NCBI RefSeq assembly: GCF_005768555.2
Contig: NZ_VCHX02000129.1
Span: 129,573-193,572, forward strand
Source of the DNA: Streptomyces sporangiiformans
Lineage (GTDB): Bacteria; Actinomycetota; Actinomycetes; Streptomycetales; Streptomycetaceae
DNA: 64,000 nucleotides
Direction: 5' to 3'
The notes beneath the pieces are model-generated. The model worked only from the letters and a program-made list of their open reading frames with translations. It did no database searches and was not told the DNA's origin. Shown here one piece after another: positions 35,885 to 45,293 of the stretch. The first letter of the stretch is position 1; each line of letters starts with the position of its first letter. The translations under genes and the position numbers were made by a program.

Positions 35885-36119
35885 CGGATTGGTCCCTTCC
35901 ATGGCTCTCGGCCCCGGAACATACACGCCAAGTCGACGACATCCACACGGCGAGCATCCAATCTGTCCCTTATTGTAGCCATTTGCACCAAGCGAGATAA
36001 GGCTCACGAACACGGCGTGAACACAGACGGGCGGGCGGACGGCACGCCAACACGCGCCGCCCGCCCGCCCGTTGAGGCGGAACCTGACCAGCCCTAAGGG
36101 CGGGCCTCGGAAGAACCGC

Positions 36120-38525
36120 TCACGAAACCACCGCCGCGTCCGGAGACTTGGCGGCCCGCTCGGAGTTGCCTTCGTCACTCACGGCGATCCCGCGCCGCTT
36201 GGACACGTACACCGCGCCCACGATCACGGCGAGCGAGAGCACCGCGATGAGTACGCGCATGCCCACGCTCTTGTCCTCCCCGAACGAGAACTTGACGACC
36301 GCCGGCGCGATGAGCAGCGCCACCAGGTTCATCACCTTCAGGAGAGGGTTGATTGCGGGACCCGCGGTGTCCTTGAAGGGGTCGCCGACCGTGTCACCGA
36401 TCACCGTCGCGGCATGGGCCTCGCTGCCCTTGCCGCCGTGGTGACCGTCCTCGACGAGCTTCTTCGCGTTGTCCCACGCGCCGCCGGAGTTGGCGAGGAA
36501 GACCGCCATCAGCGTCCCGGTGCCGATCGCGCCCGCGAGGAACGCGCCGAGCGCGCCGACCCCGAGCGTGAAGCCGATCGCGATCGGCGTCAGTACGGCG
36601 AGCAGGCCGGGCGTGGCCAGTTCGCGCAGCGCGTCCTTGGTGCAGATGTCGACGACGCGCCCGTACTCGGGCTTCTCGGTGTAGTCCATGATCCCGGGAT
36701 GCTCGCGGAACTGCCGCCGCACCTCGTAGACCACGGCCCCGGCGGACCGCGACACCGCGTTGATCGCCAGCCCCGAGAAGAGGAAGACGACCGCGGCACC
36801 CGCGATGAGCCCGACCAGGTTGTTGGGCTGCGAGATGTCCATCATCAGGTTCATCGGCGCGCCCTCGCCGGAGACCTTCTCGCCCACTTCGTTCGCGGCC
36901 GTGAGGATCGCGTCACGGTACGAGCCGAAGAGCGCCGAGGCCGCGAGGACCGCCGTGGCGATGGCGATGCCCTTGGTGATGGCCTTCGTCGTGTTGCCCA
37001 CGGCGTCGAGGTCGGTGAGCACCTGCGCGCCCGCGCCCTCGACGTCACCGGACATCTCGGCGATGCCCTGCGCGTTGTCGGAGACCGGACCGAAGGTGTC
37101 CATGGCGACGATGACGCCGACCGTGGTGAGCAGACCGGTACCGGCCAGCGCCACCGCGAAGAGCGCCAGCATGATCGACGTACCGCCGAGCAGGAAGGCC
37201 CCGTACACGCCGAGGCCGATCAGCAGGGCGGTGTAGACGGCCGACTCGAGGCCGACGGAGATACCGGCGAGCACGACGGTGGCCGGGCCCGTGAGCGAGG
37301 TCTTGCCGATGTCCCGTACAGGCCGGCGGGTGGTCTCGGTGAAGTAGCCGGTCAGCTGCTGGATCAGCGCGGCCAGCACGATGCCTACGGCGACCGCGAC
37401 GAGCGCGAGGATCCGCGGGTCGCCGCCATGGCCGATGATCTCCTCGTCCGTGACCCCGTCCAGTCCCGCGTACGAGGACGGGAGATAGACGAAGGCCGCG
37501 ATCGCGACCAGCGCGAGCGAGATCACCGCGGAGATGAAGAACCCGCGGTTGATGGCGCTCATGCCACTGCGGTCGGTTCGGCGCGGGGCCACCGCGAAGA
37601 TGCCGATCATCGCCGTGATCACACCGATCGCGGGAACGATCAGCGGGAAGGCGAGCCCGAAATCGCCGAACGCCGCCTTGCCGAGGATCAGCGCGGCGAC
37701 GAGCGTGACGGCGTACGACTCGAAGAGGTCTGCGGCCATGCCGGCGCAGTCGCCGACGTTGTCGCCCACGTTGTCGGCGATGGTCGCGGCATTGCGCGGA
37801 TCGTCCTCCGGAATGCCCTGCTCGACCTTGCCGACCAGGTCGGCGCCGACGTCGGCGGCCTTGGTGAAGATGCCGCCGCCGACACGCATGAACATCGCGA
37901 TCAGTGCGGCGCCGAGACCGAAGCCCTCCAGGACTTTCGGCGCGTCGGCCGCGTACACCAGCACCACACAGGAGGCGCCCAGCAGACCGAGCCCCACCGT
38001 GAACATGCCGACGACACCGCCCGTACGGAAAGCGATCTTCATGGCTTTGTGCGAGACCTCGGTGAGATCCTTTTCCGGCTCACCTTCCGCCGGACTCGCT
38101 TCCCGTGCCGCGGCGGCCACGCGAACGTTGCTGCGCACGGCGAGCCACATGCCGATATAACCGGTGGTCGCCGAGAATGCCGCGCCGATCAAGAAGAAGA
38201 CCGATCGTCCGGCGCGCTGATTCCAGTCGTCCGCGGGCAGCAGCATGAGCAGGAAGAACACCACGACGGCGAATACCGCGAGCGTGCGCATCTGCCGCCC
38301 CAGGTAGGCATTCGCGCCCTCCTGGATCGCCACCGCGATCTTCTTCATGCTGTCGGTGCCCTCGCCGGCCGCGAGTACCTGGCGCACCAGGGTCCCGGCG
38401 ACCACAAGGGCCGCAAGGGCGACGACCGCGATGAAGATCACGATCAGCCGGTTGTCGTCGGTCAGAACCGCAGCTGCGAGGGTTGTGGGTTGGTCAAACT
38501 GATGAGGGGTAGAAAGCCCCGCCAT
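36120..38525 (-). CDS. hppA: Membrane-bound proton-translocating pyrophosphatase, K+-independent type
   Basis: An 801-residue membrane protein with ~16 hydrophobic segments. Seen: the pyrophosphate-binding DVGADLVGKVEQGIPEDDPRN, DNVGDNVGDCAGMAADLFESY, and the class-defining GNTTKAITKG in which Lys514 replaces the Ala of K+-dependent enzymes. It hydrolyses PPi and pumps H+ (or, in some relatives, Na+) across the membrane. ATG 38525 has AAGGAGGACGA just upstream. The 312-bp region before it holds its promoter and an inverted repeat at 38720-38735 (CGTGAAT-CA-ATTCACG). Confidence 0.96.
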   Translation of the reverse strand: MAGLSTPHQFDQPTTLAAAVLTDDNRLIVIFIAVVALAALVVAGTLVRQVLAAGEGTDSMKKIAVAIQEGANAYLGRQMRTLAVFAVVVFFLLMLLPADDWNQRAGRSVFFLIGAAFSATTGYIGMWLAVRSNVRVAAAAREASPAEGEPEKDLTEVSHKAMKIAFRTGGVVGMFTVGLGLLGASCVVLVYAADAPKVLEGFGLGAALIAMFMRVGGGIFTKAADVGADLVGKVEQGIPEDDPRNAATIADNVGDNVGDCAGMAADLFESYAVTLVAALILGKAAFGDFGLAFPLIVPAIGVITAMIGIFAVAPRRTDRSGMSAINRGFFISAVISLALVAIAAFVYLPSSYAGLDGVTDEEIIGHGGDPRILALVAVAVGIVLAALIQQLTGYFTETTRRPVRDIGKTSLTGPATVVLAGISVGLESAVYTALLIGLGVYGAFLLGGTSIMLALFAVALAGTGLLTTVGVIVAMDTFGPVSDNAQGIAEMSGDVEGAGAQVLTDLDAVGNTTKAITKGIAIATAVLAASALFGSYRDAILTAANEVGEKVSGEGAPMNLMMDISQPNNLVGLIAGAAVVFLFSGLAINAVSRSAGAVVYEVRRQFREHPGIMDYTEKPEYGRVVDICTKDALRELATPGLLAVLTPIAIGFTLGVGALGAFLAGAIGTGTLMAVFLANSGGAWDNAKKLVEDGHHGGKGSEAHAATVIGDTVGDPFKDTAGPAINPLLKVMNLVALLIAPAVVKFSFGEDKSVGMRVLIAVLSLAVIVGAVYVSKRRGIAVSDEGNSERAAKSPDAAVVS

Positions 38526-38719
38526 TCGTCCTCCTTGACGCTTGGGCTGAGCTCAAGATGTGGACGGATTGTAGGGATCAGGACCTGATCAAAACAGTGT
38601 GCGGTAAGCGGAATTCGCCTTCACATGCCCTTCAGCAAATGATCCACGCGTCACCAGGCAACCCGAAAGTGGTAATGCCCCAAAGGCATTGACTGCAGAT
38701 CCATTATCGTGCGATTGAT

Positions 38720-38735
38720 CGTGAATCAATTCACG
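38720..38735. promoter_or_regulatory. Inverted repeat upstream of hppA
   Basis: Seven-base arms CGTGAAT and ATTCACG separated by CA, in an AT-rich stretch ~195 bp upstream of the hppA start. It is a candidate operator. The binding protein is unknown. Confidence 0.35.
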
Positions 38736-38782
38736 AAAGGCTGCGCAAGACCACTATACGAGCGGGTACGACCTGCGGACAT

Positions 38783-38815
38783 GCCAGAGGGCCCTACTCG
38801 GTAGGGCCCTCTGGC
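38783..38815 (-). terminator. Strong hairpin after the anti-sigma gene
   Basis: Perfect 14-bp stem (38783-38796 with 38802-38815) with loop CTCGG. It sits 22 bases after the stop of the minus-strand anti-sigma gene and separates that unit from hppA. Confidence 0.8.
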
Positions 38816-38837
38816 AAGAGATGATGTGACGTCGAGA

Positions 38838-39278
38838 TCAGGGGACGAGCGCGGCAGGCGGCGTGTTCGGCCAGCTCATCCTGATCAGTCCGCCGTGCTC
38901 TCCGGCGGTGACCTCCACATCGTCGACGAGGCCGCTGATGACCGCGAGGCCCATCTCGTCCTCCTCGCTCTCCGCGTCCGGATCATCGGCTCCGTAGGCA
39001 CCCGGCACCTTCTCTCCGGGAGCCGTGCGCGGCGCCTCGTCGCCGACCTCGATGGAGAACTGTTTCTCCTCCTCGATCAGCAGCACCCGCACCGGCGCCG
39101 AGATGCCGCTGCTCTGGTGCAGGCCGACGGCCCGTGTACAGGCCTCGCCGACGGCGAGCCTGACCTCGTCGAGGACGGCCTCGTCCACTCCGGACCTGCG
39201 CGCTACCGCTGCCGCCACCAGTCGGGCGGTCCTGACGTGCTCGGGCAGCGCGCTGAATCGGAGTTCAACGGTGGCCAT
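38838..39278 (-). CDS. Anti-sigma factor / serine-protein kinase (RsbW-like HATPase)
   Basis: A 146-residue GHKL ATPase of the RsbW/SpoIIAB type. Seen: N-terminal ELRFSALPEHVRTARLVAAAVARRSG, N box VLDEVRLAVGEACTRAV (Glu-Ala-Cys-Thr where RsbW has EA-N), and G1 box DEMGLAVISGLVDDVEV. It has an acidic insert AYGADDPDAESEEDE. Such proteins bind sigma factors and phosphorylate a cognate anti-anti-sigma factor. The gene lies 149 bp downstream of bldG on the same strand, matching the S. coelicolor bldG-SCO3548 pair, so BldG is the probable partner. Confidence 0.9.
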   Translation of the reverse strand: MATVELRFSALPEHVRTARLVAAAVARRSGVDEAVLDEVRLAVGEACTRAVGLHQSSGISAPVRVLLIEEEKQFSIEVGDEAPRTAPGEKVPGAYGADDPDAESEEDEMGLAVISGLVDDVEVTAGEHGGLIRMSWPNTPPAALVP

Positions 39279-39427
39279 GCATCCCCCTCGGGACTACGGG
39301 CGTGCTGTCAGGGGTCCGGACCCCGGGCCCGGACCCCCCTCGTTGACTTCTTCCGTCCCGGACACATCGCCCGGGATCGGCCTCCGGCCAAGGGCCGCTC
39401 GGTCGCCGGATCGCGACCGAGGACCAC

Positions 39428-39769
39428 TCAGTCGGTGGCCGCTACCGCTTCCTCGACCGAGGTGTGGATCGGGAACACCTTGGTGAGGCCGGTGATGCGG
39501 AAGATCTTCAGAATGCGCTCCTGGTTGCAGACCAGTCGCAGCGAGCCCTCATGGGCCCGGACCCGCTTCAGGCCGCCCACCAGTACGCCGAGACCGGTGG
39601 AGTCGAGGAAGTCCACGCCCTCCATGTCGACGACAAGGTGAAAACTGCCGTCGTTCACCAGCTCGACCAGCTGCTCGCGCAGCTTGGGCGCGGTATATAC
39701 ATCGATTTCGCCACCGACCTCGACGACCGTACGATCGCCGACGGTACGGGTCGACAGGGACAGGTCCAC
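39428..39769 (-). CDS. bldG: Anti-anti-sigma factor BldG
   Basis: A 113-residue STAS protein. GTG 39769 is chosen because GGAGG lies four bases upstream and the length and N-terminus ([19 protein letters not shown]) match BldG. The phosphorylatable Ser is in [14 protein letters not shown]. BldG is needed for aerial mycelium formation and antibiotic production in S. coelicolor, and works by releasing sigma factors from anti-sigma partners when unphosphorylated. Co-directional with the anti-sigma gene. 81 bp separate its start from the divergent helicase start. Confidence 0.97.
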
Positions 39770-39850
39770 GGATCCTCCAGCACCTTGCATTCGAGCGGTC
39801 GCCCCTCGGGACACCTCGGCTTCAGCCCCCGGGACGGTTCGCCAGCCGCG

Positions 39851-42361
39851 ATGGCATTCAATCACTTACCGGCAGGCGTGCACGACGCCTTGGCCCCATT
39901 GTCCGTCACGCCAGTGACACACTCGATGCCGATGGCCAAGAATCACCGATCCGATCGACCCTCGACGGACACCGCTTCTCGCCCCTCTCCGAGCACGGTC
40001 CTGGACCTGCTCGCCTCGGGGCCGAGCCGGGCTTCGCGCATCACTCATACGGAGCACTTGCCCCCACGCGAGGGGCGTCATGCCGTCTGGCCTGACCGGA
40101 TCCGCTCGGAGGTCATCGCCGCGGTGCAGGCGGCGGGCATCGAGCACCCTTGGGCCCACCAGGCACGGGCCGCCGAGCACGCGCTGGACGGCGATTCGGT
40201 CGTCGTCGCCACGGGAACGGCCTCCGGCAAGTCGCTCGCCTATCTCGTACCGGTCCTGTCCGCGCTTCTCGACGGCTCCGAGGCGCCCAACGGACGTGGC
40301 ACCACCGCCCTCTACCTGGCACCGACCAAGGCCCTCGCCGCGGACCAGTGCCGAGCCGTGAAGGAACTTTCACATCCTCTGGGCAACGCGGCGCGTCCCG
40401 CGGTCTACGACGGCGACACACCGGTCGAGGAGCGCGAGTGGGTGCGCCAGTACGCCAACTACGTGCTGACCAACCCCGACATGCTGCACCTCGGGATACT
40501 GCCCTCGCACCCCCGCTGGTCCTCCTTCCTGCGCGCTCTGCGCTACGTCGTCATCGACGAGTGCCACACCTATCGCGGCGTCTTCGGGTCGCACGTGGCC
40601 CAGGTGCTGCGCCGGCTGCGCCGCCTGTGCGCGCGGTACGGCGCGTCGCCGGTCTTCCTGCTGGCCTCCGCGACCGCCGCCGAGCCGTCGGTGGCCGCTC
40701 GCCGTCTGACCGGCCTCCCGGTCGTCGAGGTCGCGGACGACGCCTCACCGCGCGGAGAACTGGTGTTCGCCCTCTGGGAGCCGCCGCTCACCGAGCTCCA
40801 GGGTGAGAAGGGCGCCCCCGTCCGCCGGACGGCAACCGCCGAGACCGCCGATCTGCTGACCGACCTGGTCCTGCAGGACGTGCGCACCGTCGCCTTCGTA
40901 CGCTCCCGCCGGGGCGCCGAGCTGATCTCGGTGATCGCCCAGGAACGGCTCGCGACGGTGGCATCGGCGGCTGACGCCGAGGGCGCGCCCTCCCTGGCCC
41001 GGCGCGTGGCCGCGTACCGGGGCGGCTATCTCCCCGAGGAACGCCGCGCCCTCGAACAAGCCCTCCACTCCGGCGAACTCCTCGGCCTGGCCGCCACCAC
41101 CGCCCTCGAACTCGGCATCGACGTCTCCGGACTGGACGCCGTCGTCATCGCGGGCTATCCGGGCACGAGGGCCTCGCTGTGGCAGCAGGCGGGCCGCGCG
41201 GGACGCTCCGGGCAGGGCGCGCTGGCGGTCCTGGTGGCCCGCGACGACCCACTGGACACGTTCCTCGTGCACCACCCGGAGGCCTTGTTCGACCAGCCGG
41301 TGGAGTCCACCGTCCTCGATCCCGACAACCCGTACGTCCTCGCGCCGCACCTGTGCGCCGCGGCCGCCGAGCTCCCCCTGACCGACGAGGACCTCCCGCT
41401 CTTCGGCCCGGCGTCCCCCGGTCTGCTGCCGCAGTTGGAGGCCGCGAAGCTGCTGCGCCGCCGTACGAAGGCTTGGCACTGGACGCGCCGGGAGCGGGCC
41501 GCCGATCTGGCCGACATCCGCGGGCAGGGCGGCAACCCGGTCCAGGTCGTCGAGGCCGCGACGGGACGACTTCTGGGCACGGTCGACGCCTCGGCCGCGC
41601 ACACCACCGTCCACGAGGGGGCGGTCCACCTCCACCAGGGCCGTACGTACCTGGTGAAGGAGCTGGACCTCGAGGACTCGGTCGCCCTGGTCGAGGAGGC
41701 CGATCCGTCGTATTCGACGGTCGCCCGCGACACCACGGCCATCTCCGTCCTGGAAACGGACGTCGAAGTCCCTTGGGGCGAGGGCCGGTTGTGCTACGGC
41801 TCTGTCGAGGTCACCAATCAAGTCGTCTCCTTCCTGCGTCGTCGGGTCATCACCGGTGAAGTACTGGGCGAGACGAAACTCGACCTCCCTCCTCGTACGC
41901 TCCGCACGCGTGCCGTGTGGTGGATGGTCACCGAGGACCAGCTCGACGCCGCCCGTGTGAACCCCGAGATCCTCGGCGGCGCCCTGCACGCCGCCGAGCA
42001 CGCCTCGATCGGCATGCTGCCGCTCTTCGCCACCTGCGACCGCTGGGACATCGGCGGCGTGTCCGTCCCGCTGCACCCGGACACCCTCCTTCCCACGGTC
42101 TTCGTGTACGACGGCCACCCGGGCGGCGCGGGCTTCGCGGAACGCGCCTTCCACACGGCCCGCGAGTGGCTCACGGCCACCCGCCAGGCCATCGCCTCCT
42201 GCGAGTGCGAGGCCGGCTGCCCGTCCTGCATCCAGTCCCCCAAGTGCGGCAACGGCAACGACCCGCTGCACAAACGGGGAGCGGTGCGGTTGCTGACGGT
42301 TCTGCTGCGGGGAGCGCCGGAGGGGCAGGAGAGCGCTGTCGGGGAGGGAGCTGAGGGCTAG
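39851..42361 (+). CDS. DEAD/DEAH helicase with C-terminal four-cysteine domain (MrfA-like)
   Basis: An 836-residue SF2 helicase. ATG 39851 has no clear ribosome site, so the mRNA may be leaderless. Motifs: Q-like PWAHQARAAEHAL, Walker A VATGTASGKSLAYLVP, PTKALAADQ, DEAH-type VVIDECHTYRG, LASATAAEP (motif III), GIDVSGLDAVVIAGYPGT and QQAGRAGRSGQ (motif VI). The C-terminal domain has SCECEAGCPSCIQSPKCGN, a cysteine cluster as in Hrq1/MrfA DNA-repair helicases. A role in crosslink repair is known for B. subtilis MrfA and is inferred here. Confidence 0.92.
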   Translation: MAFNHLPAGVHDALAPLSVTPVTHSMPMAKNHRSDRPSTDTASRPSPSTVLDLLASGPSRASRITHTEHLPPREGRHAVWPDRIRSEVIAAVQAAGIEHPWAHQARAAEHALDGDSVVVATGTASGKSLAYLVPVLSALLDGSEAPNGRGTTALYLAPTKALAADQCRAVKELSHPLGNAARPAVYDGDTPVEEREWVRQYANYVLTNPDMLHLGILPSHPRWSSFLRALRYVVIDECHTYRGVFGSHVAQVLRRLRRLCARYGASPVFLLASATAAEPSVAARRLTGLPVVEVADDASPRGELVFALWEPPLTELQGEKGAPVRRTATAETADLLTDLVLQDVRTVAFVRSRRGAELISVIAQERLATVASAADAEGAPSLARRVAAYRGGYLPEERRALEQALHSGELLGLAATTALELGIDVSGLDAVVIAGYPGTRASLWQQAGRAGRSGQGALAVLVARDDPLDTFLVHHPEALFDQPVESTVLDPDNPYVLAPHLCAAAAELPLTDEDLPLFGPASPGLLPQLEAAKLLRRRTKAWHWTRRERAADLADIRGQGGNPVQVVEAATGRLLGTVDASAAHTTVHEGAVHLHQGRTYLVKELDLEDSVALVEEADPSYSTVARDTTAISVLETDVEVPWGEGRLCYGSVEVTNQVVSFLRRRVITGEVLGETKLDLPPRTLRTRAVWWMVTEDQLDAARVNPEILGGALHAAEHASIGMLPLFATCDRWDIGGVSVPLHPDTLLPTVFVYDGHPGGAGFAERAFHTAREWLTATRQAIASCECEAGCPSCIQSPKCGNGNDPLHKRGAVRLLTVLLRGAPEGQESAVGEGAEG

Positions 42362-42422
42362 GGCACCCGGCGCTGCGTCGCCCTCCCTACGCCCCGCTCC
42401 CGGCGCCCCGATCCCGGCCGGC

Positions 42423-42464
42423 GACTCCCGGCTGACGACTCCCGGCAGGCGACTCCCGGCAGGC
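42423..42464. repeat. Three tandem 14-bp repeats between convergent genes
   Basis: Copies at 42423-42436, 42437-42450 and 42451-42464 of GACTCCCGGCAGGC (the first with CTGAC at its end). They lie in the 156-bp gap between the helicase stop and the end of the pilus operon. Confidence 0.75.
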
Positions 42465-42517
42465 GGCGGGTGCCCGGCGGCGCGCACCGGCCTCGCTGGG
42501 CGACCGCGGCTGCGGCG

Positions 42518-42913
42518 TCACCTCCCCGGCGGTGCCGCCGGCCCCGCAGGCCCCGCTCTCGATCTGACCTCGGCCGTGAAGGGCCCTCGCCCCGCCGAGA
42601 CCCTGACGTCCGAGATCTCGCCGTAGACGGCGCACCGCACGATCCTGGTGCCCTGAGCCCGGGCCACCCGGTCCGCCTGGGCACATGCCGCCGTACCCCC
42701 CTCCATCCAGTGGTCCGCCGCCGCGAGCGCCGCCAGGTCGGCCGCCCCGCCGGCACGGTGACGGGTCACCACCGCTTGGCCCATCGCGAGGACGACGCCG
42801 AATGCGACGCACAGCAGCGCGATGGCGCCCACGGTCCAGACGGTCGCCGACCCTCGGTCCGAGGAGGCGGCTCTCCTGCGCGACGGACGCACCCCGTCGC
42901 CTTCGCTCGTCAT
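42518..42913 (-). CDS. TadE/TadG-like pilus assembly protein (Rv3654c type)
   Basis: A 131-residue protein. ATG 42913 overlaps the preceding stop (ATGA). The N-terminal SSDRGSATVWTVGAIALLCVAFGVVLAMGQAVVTRHRAGGAADLAALAAADH is one membrane helix followed by the typical 'AAADLAALAAA' pseudopilin-like segment. Two cysteines (AACAQ, IVRCAV) suggest an exported disulfide. Last gene of the Tad operon. It probably acts as a minor pseudopilin or assembly factor. Confidence 0.82.
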   Translation of the reverse strand: MTSEGDGVRPSRRRAASSDRGSATVWTVGAIALLCVAFGVVLAMGQAVVTRHRAGGAADLAALAAADHWMEGGTAACAQADRVARAQGTRIVRCAVYGEISDVRVSAGRGPFTAEVRSRAGPAGPAAPPGR

Positions 42914-43320
42914 CCGCCCGCCCCCACCGTCTCCTCGGCCAGCGCCACGGCCTCGTGCTCCAAGTCCAGAGCAAGAGCGTCCGGGCCCGGCGGCTCCGCC
43001 TCGACCCGTACGCGCACCAGGTCGCCCGCGCGCCGAACCGTGACCCGGGCCCCACTCGGCGCCGCCTTCCGGGCCACCGCCGTCACCGTGCCCGGGGGGT
43101 CCTGGCGGGCCGCCGCACGTGCTCCCGCCCGGGCCGCGTCCACGCATTGGATCTGCGCGCACGCGGCCATCACGGCCCAGACCAGCGCCATCGTGAACGC
43201 GACCAGCACAGGCAGCACCACGGCGGCCTCCGCCGTCACGAACCCCCGGTCCCGGGCCACCATCAGGTTCGGCCCCCGGCCCCGCAGTGGGCCGGCCGCT
43301 GCCGACTCAGAACTGCCCAT
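42910..43320 (-). CDS. TadE-family minor pilin
   Basis: A 136-residue protein, start ATG 43320 (overlapping the pilin stop by 14 bp); the internal ATG 43263 is an alternative. DRGFVTAEAAVVLPVLVAFTMALVWAVMAA is the TadE motif, a hydrophobic helix beginning with Glu at +5 after a Gly cleavage-like site. It is followed by QCVDAARAGARAAARQDPP, very typical of actinobacterial TadE. It probably is processed by a TadV-type peptidase encoded elsewhere. Confidence 0.85.
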   Translation of the reverse strand: MGSSESAAAGPLRGRGPNLMVARDRGFVTAEAAVVLPVLVAFTMALVWAVMAACAQIQCVDAARAGARAAARQDPPGTVTAVARKAAPSGARVTVRRAGDLVRVRVEAEPPGPDALALDLEHEAVALAEETVGAGG

Positions 43321-43546
43321 GGAGCGCCTTTTCGACGATGTCCTGCAGAGCTGCCTTGACCTGTGAGCTGGTCAGCACCTGGTAGAGGAGCGCGGCGAAC
43401 CCCACGGCCGCGATCAGCCCCATCGCGTACTCGGAAGTGACCATCCCGGCATCCCTCCGCACGGTCCGAGCCCTCGGCACCGCCCACGTCCTGACTGCCA
43501 GGGCCCACACCCGTACGCGCACCCGCACCCGCATTGCCTTGCTCAT
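43307..43546 (-). CDS. Flp-type pilin (DUF4244)
   Basis: A 79-residue protein with a basic leader (MRVRVRVRVWALAVRTW...RRDAG) and the class III prepilin signature G|MVTSEYAMG, Glu at +5, then the helix LIAAVGFAALLYQVL and a short amphipathic end. It is the main structural pilin candidate of the operon. Its length and start ATG 43546 fit the family. It lies 80 bp after the TadC-like gene. Confidence 0.85.
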   Translation of the reverse strand: MSKAMRVRVRVRVWALAVRTWAVPRARTVRRDAGMVTSEYAMGLIAAVGFAALLYQVLTSSQVKAALQDIVEKALHGQF

Positions 43547-43626
43547 CCGAACCCCCGTGTAGATCCGTTCATCCGTTCCATCGACCGTTGATCGTTCATC
43601 GCTCGCCCTTCACCGCATTCCGCCCG

Positions 43627-44406
43627 TCATCCACCACCTCCTCCTCCCAGCACCCCACTCGCCAGCCCGATCACCACGGGCAGCACCCCGATCGCAATGA
43701 ACGCGGGCAGGAAGCACAGCCCCACCGGCGCGGTGACCATGACGCCCGCCCGTCGCGCACGCGCGGTGGCGGTCCGTCCCCACTCCGCGCGGGCTTCGGC
43801 GGCAAGGCGTGCGACGGGACCCGCCGCCGGTACGCCCGACTCGCCCGCCCGCTCCAGCAGCCGGGCCAGTGCCCGGGCCCCCGGCAAGGCGGCCAGACCT
43901 CGCCACGCCTCGGCCGGTTCACCCCCGAGCCGCACCTCGGCAGCGCCTCGCGCGAGCCGCTCGCCGACGGGCCCTTCGAGTGCCTCGCCCACGGCCTGAG
44001 CCGCCGTCACGGGACTGGCACCCGCCGCGATGCAGGCCGCCAGCAGATCGGCTGCGAGCGGAAGTTGCCGTGCGGCCACGCCCGACTGGGGCTCCTCGGG
44101 GGGCGCGGGCCTGCGCTGCCATCGCCACACCCCGAACCCAGCCGCGATCCCCGCCACGATCCCGGGAACACCGCCGACGAACACCCAGCAGGCGCTCACC
44201 GCGCCCACCGCCGGCAGCCACCTCGTCATCCCTGATCGGATCTCGAAGCGCCGACGGACGGGCGCCGGCTTGACCAGCAGCACCACTCCCAGCCGCCGAC
44301 GCGCCCTGCGCTCCCGCCGCGCCGCCCATAGCGCCCAAGCCATCGACCAGAGTCCGGCCGACACGCACAGAGCCACCCCCTGCCTGTGGACAACCTCCGC
44401 GCTCAT
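43627..44406 (-). CDS. TadC-like inner-membrane platform protein
   Basis: A 259-residue type II secretion F-domain protein. ATG 44406 overlaps the TadB stop (ATGA). Seen: LPLAADLLAACIAAGASPVTAAQAVGEAL, ALARLLERAGESGVPAAGPVARLA and the C-terminal helix pair GVMVTAPVGLCFLPAFIAIGVLPVVIGL, standard for TadC. An N-terminal membrane segment and a Gly tail complete it. Together with TadB it forms the platform for pilus assembly. Confidence 0.88.
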   Translation of the reverse strand: MSAEVVHRQGVALCVSAGLWSMAWALWAARRERRARRRLGVVLLVKPAPVRRRFEIRSGMTRWLPAVGAVSACWVFVGGVPGIVAGIAAGFGVWRWQRRPAPPEEPQSGVAARQLPLAADLLAACIAAGASPVTAAQAVGEALEGPVGERLARGAAEVRLGGEPAEAWRGLAALPGARALARLLERAGESGVPAAGPVARLAAEARAEWGRTATARARRAGVMVTAPVGLCFLPAFIAIGVLPVVIGLASGVLGGGGGG

Positions 44407-45293
44407 ACGGCCTCCGCCCTCCGTACGATCCGCAGCGCCCACCACAGCCCGGCGCCCTCCAGGACACCGCCGACCAAAAGGCAGCCGATGCCCGCGCCGG
44501 TGTGCAGGACGACATGCAGCGGATCGGCGCCCAGCGCGGTCCCGAGGAGCAGCCCCAGCAGCGGCAATCCCGCGAGCAGCACCGCCGTCGACCGAGCCCC
44601 CGTCAACTGGGCGCGCAGGTCGGCCCGTTGATCCCGCTCCGCACGCAATGCCCCCTCCAGCCGGTCGAGTCCGGCGGCGAGTCCGGCACCCCGGTCTACC
44701 GCGACCCGCCAGCACGCGGCGAGGCCCAGCAGTCCATCGGCCCCAGGCCGCCGGGCCGCATCGGTCAGCGCGCCGGGCACATCCCCGCCGAACCGTGCCG
44801 CCGCCAGCACCACCGCCTGTGCGTCACCGAGTCCGCCCGAGTCACGGGCGGCGCGGAGGAGCGCCTCGCCCGGCTGCCGGCCGGCGCGCACCTCCCCCGC
44901 GAGCGCCCCGCACAGCGCGATCACCGCATCGGCCCGCCGCTCCCGCTCCCGCCTTGCCCGAGCGGCCAGCCGAGCCCGCCGCGCCAACGGAACCCCGAGC
45001 GCCCCCACGACGAGCGGCACCACGGACGCCCCCAGCAAGGCGACCATCAACCCGGCGACCAGCGACCACCATTCGCCCCTGAGCCGATGCAACAGCCGCA
45101 GTCGCCGCACGGCCCTCGCCGCCCGGTCCCGCGCCCTGTGCCCCCACGTCGGCGGTCCCACCCCCGGCATCCCATCACCGGCACACAGCAACTGAGCCCG
45201 CCGAGCCCTCGGCCCCTGTTCGCCCATCAGCCAGGCCGCCGCCCCGGCACACACCATCGCCGCACCGACCGTCATCTCGCCGACCCCCGTCAC
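44403..45293 (-). CDS. TadB-like inner-membrane platform protein
   Basis: A 296-residue protein starting at GTG 45293, overlapping the TadA stop. Membrane segments lie at the N-terminus, around residues 75-100 and at the C-terminus (TAVLLAGLPLLGLLLGTALG, GAGIGCLLVGGVLEGAGLWWAL). The type II secretion F domain reads AVIALCGALAGEVRAGRQPGEALLRAARDS ... CWRVAVDRGAGLAAGLDRLEGALRAERDQR. Partner of TadC. Confidence 0.88.
   Translation of the reverse strand: MTGVGEMTVGAAMVCAGAAAWLMGEQGPRARRAQLLCAGDGMPGVGPPTWGHRARDRAARAVRRLRLLHRLRGEWWSLVAGLMVALLGASVVPLVVGALGVPLARRARLAARARRERERRADAVIALCGALAGEVRAGRQPGEALLRAARDSGGLGDAQAVVLAAARFGGDVPGALTDAARRPGADGLLGLAACWRVAVDRGAGLAAGLDRLEGALRAERDQRADLRAQLTGARSTAVLLAGLPLLGLLLGTALGADPLHVVLHTGAGIGCLLVGGVLEGAGLWWALRIVRRAEAV

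Noticed and set aside
36072..38588. An 838-codon + strand frame opposite hppA.
   Set aside because: It is the antisense shadow of hppA with no recognisable domain.
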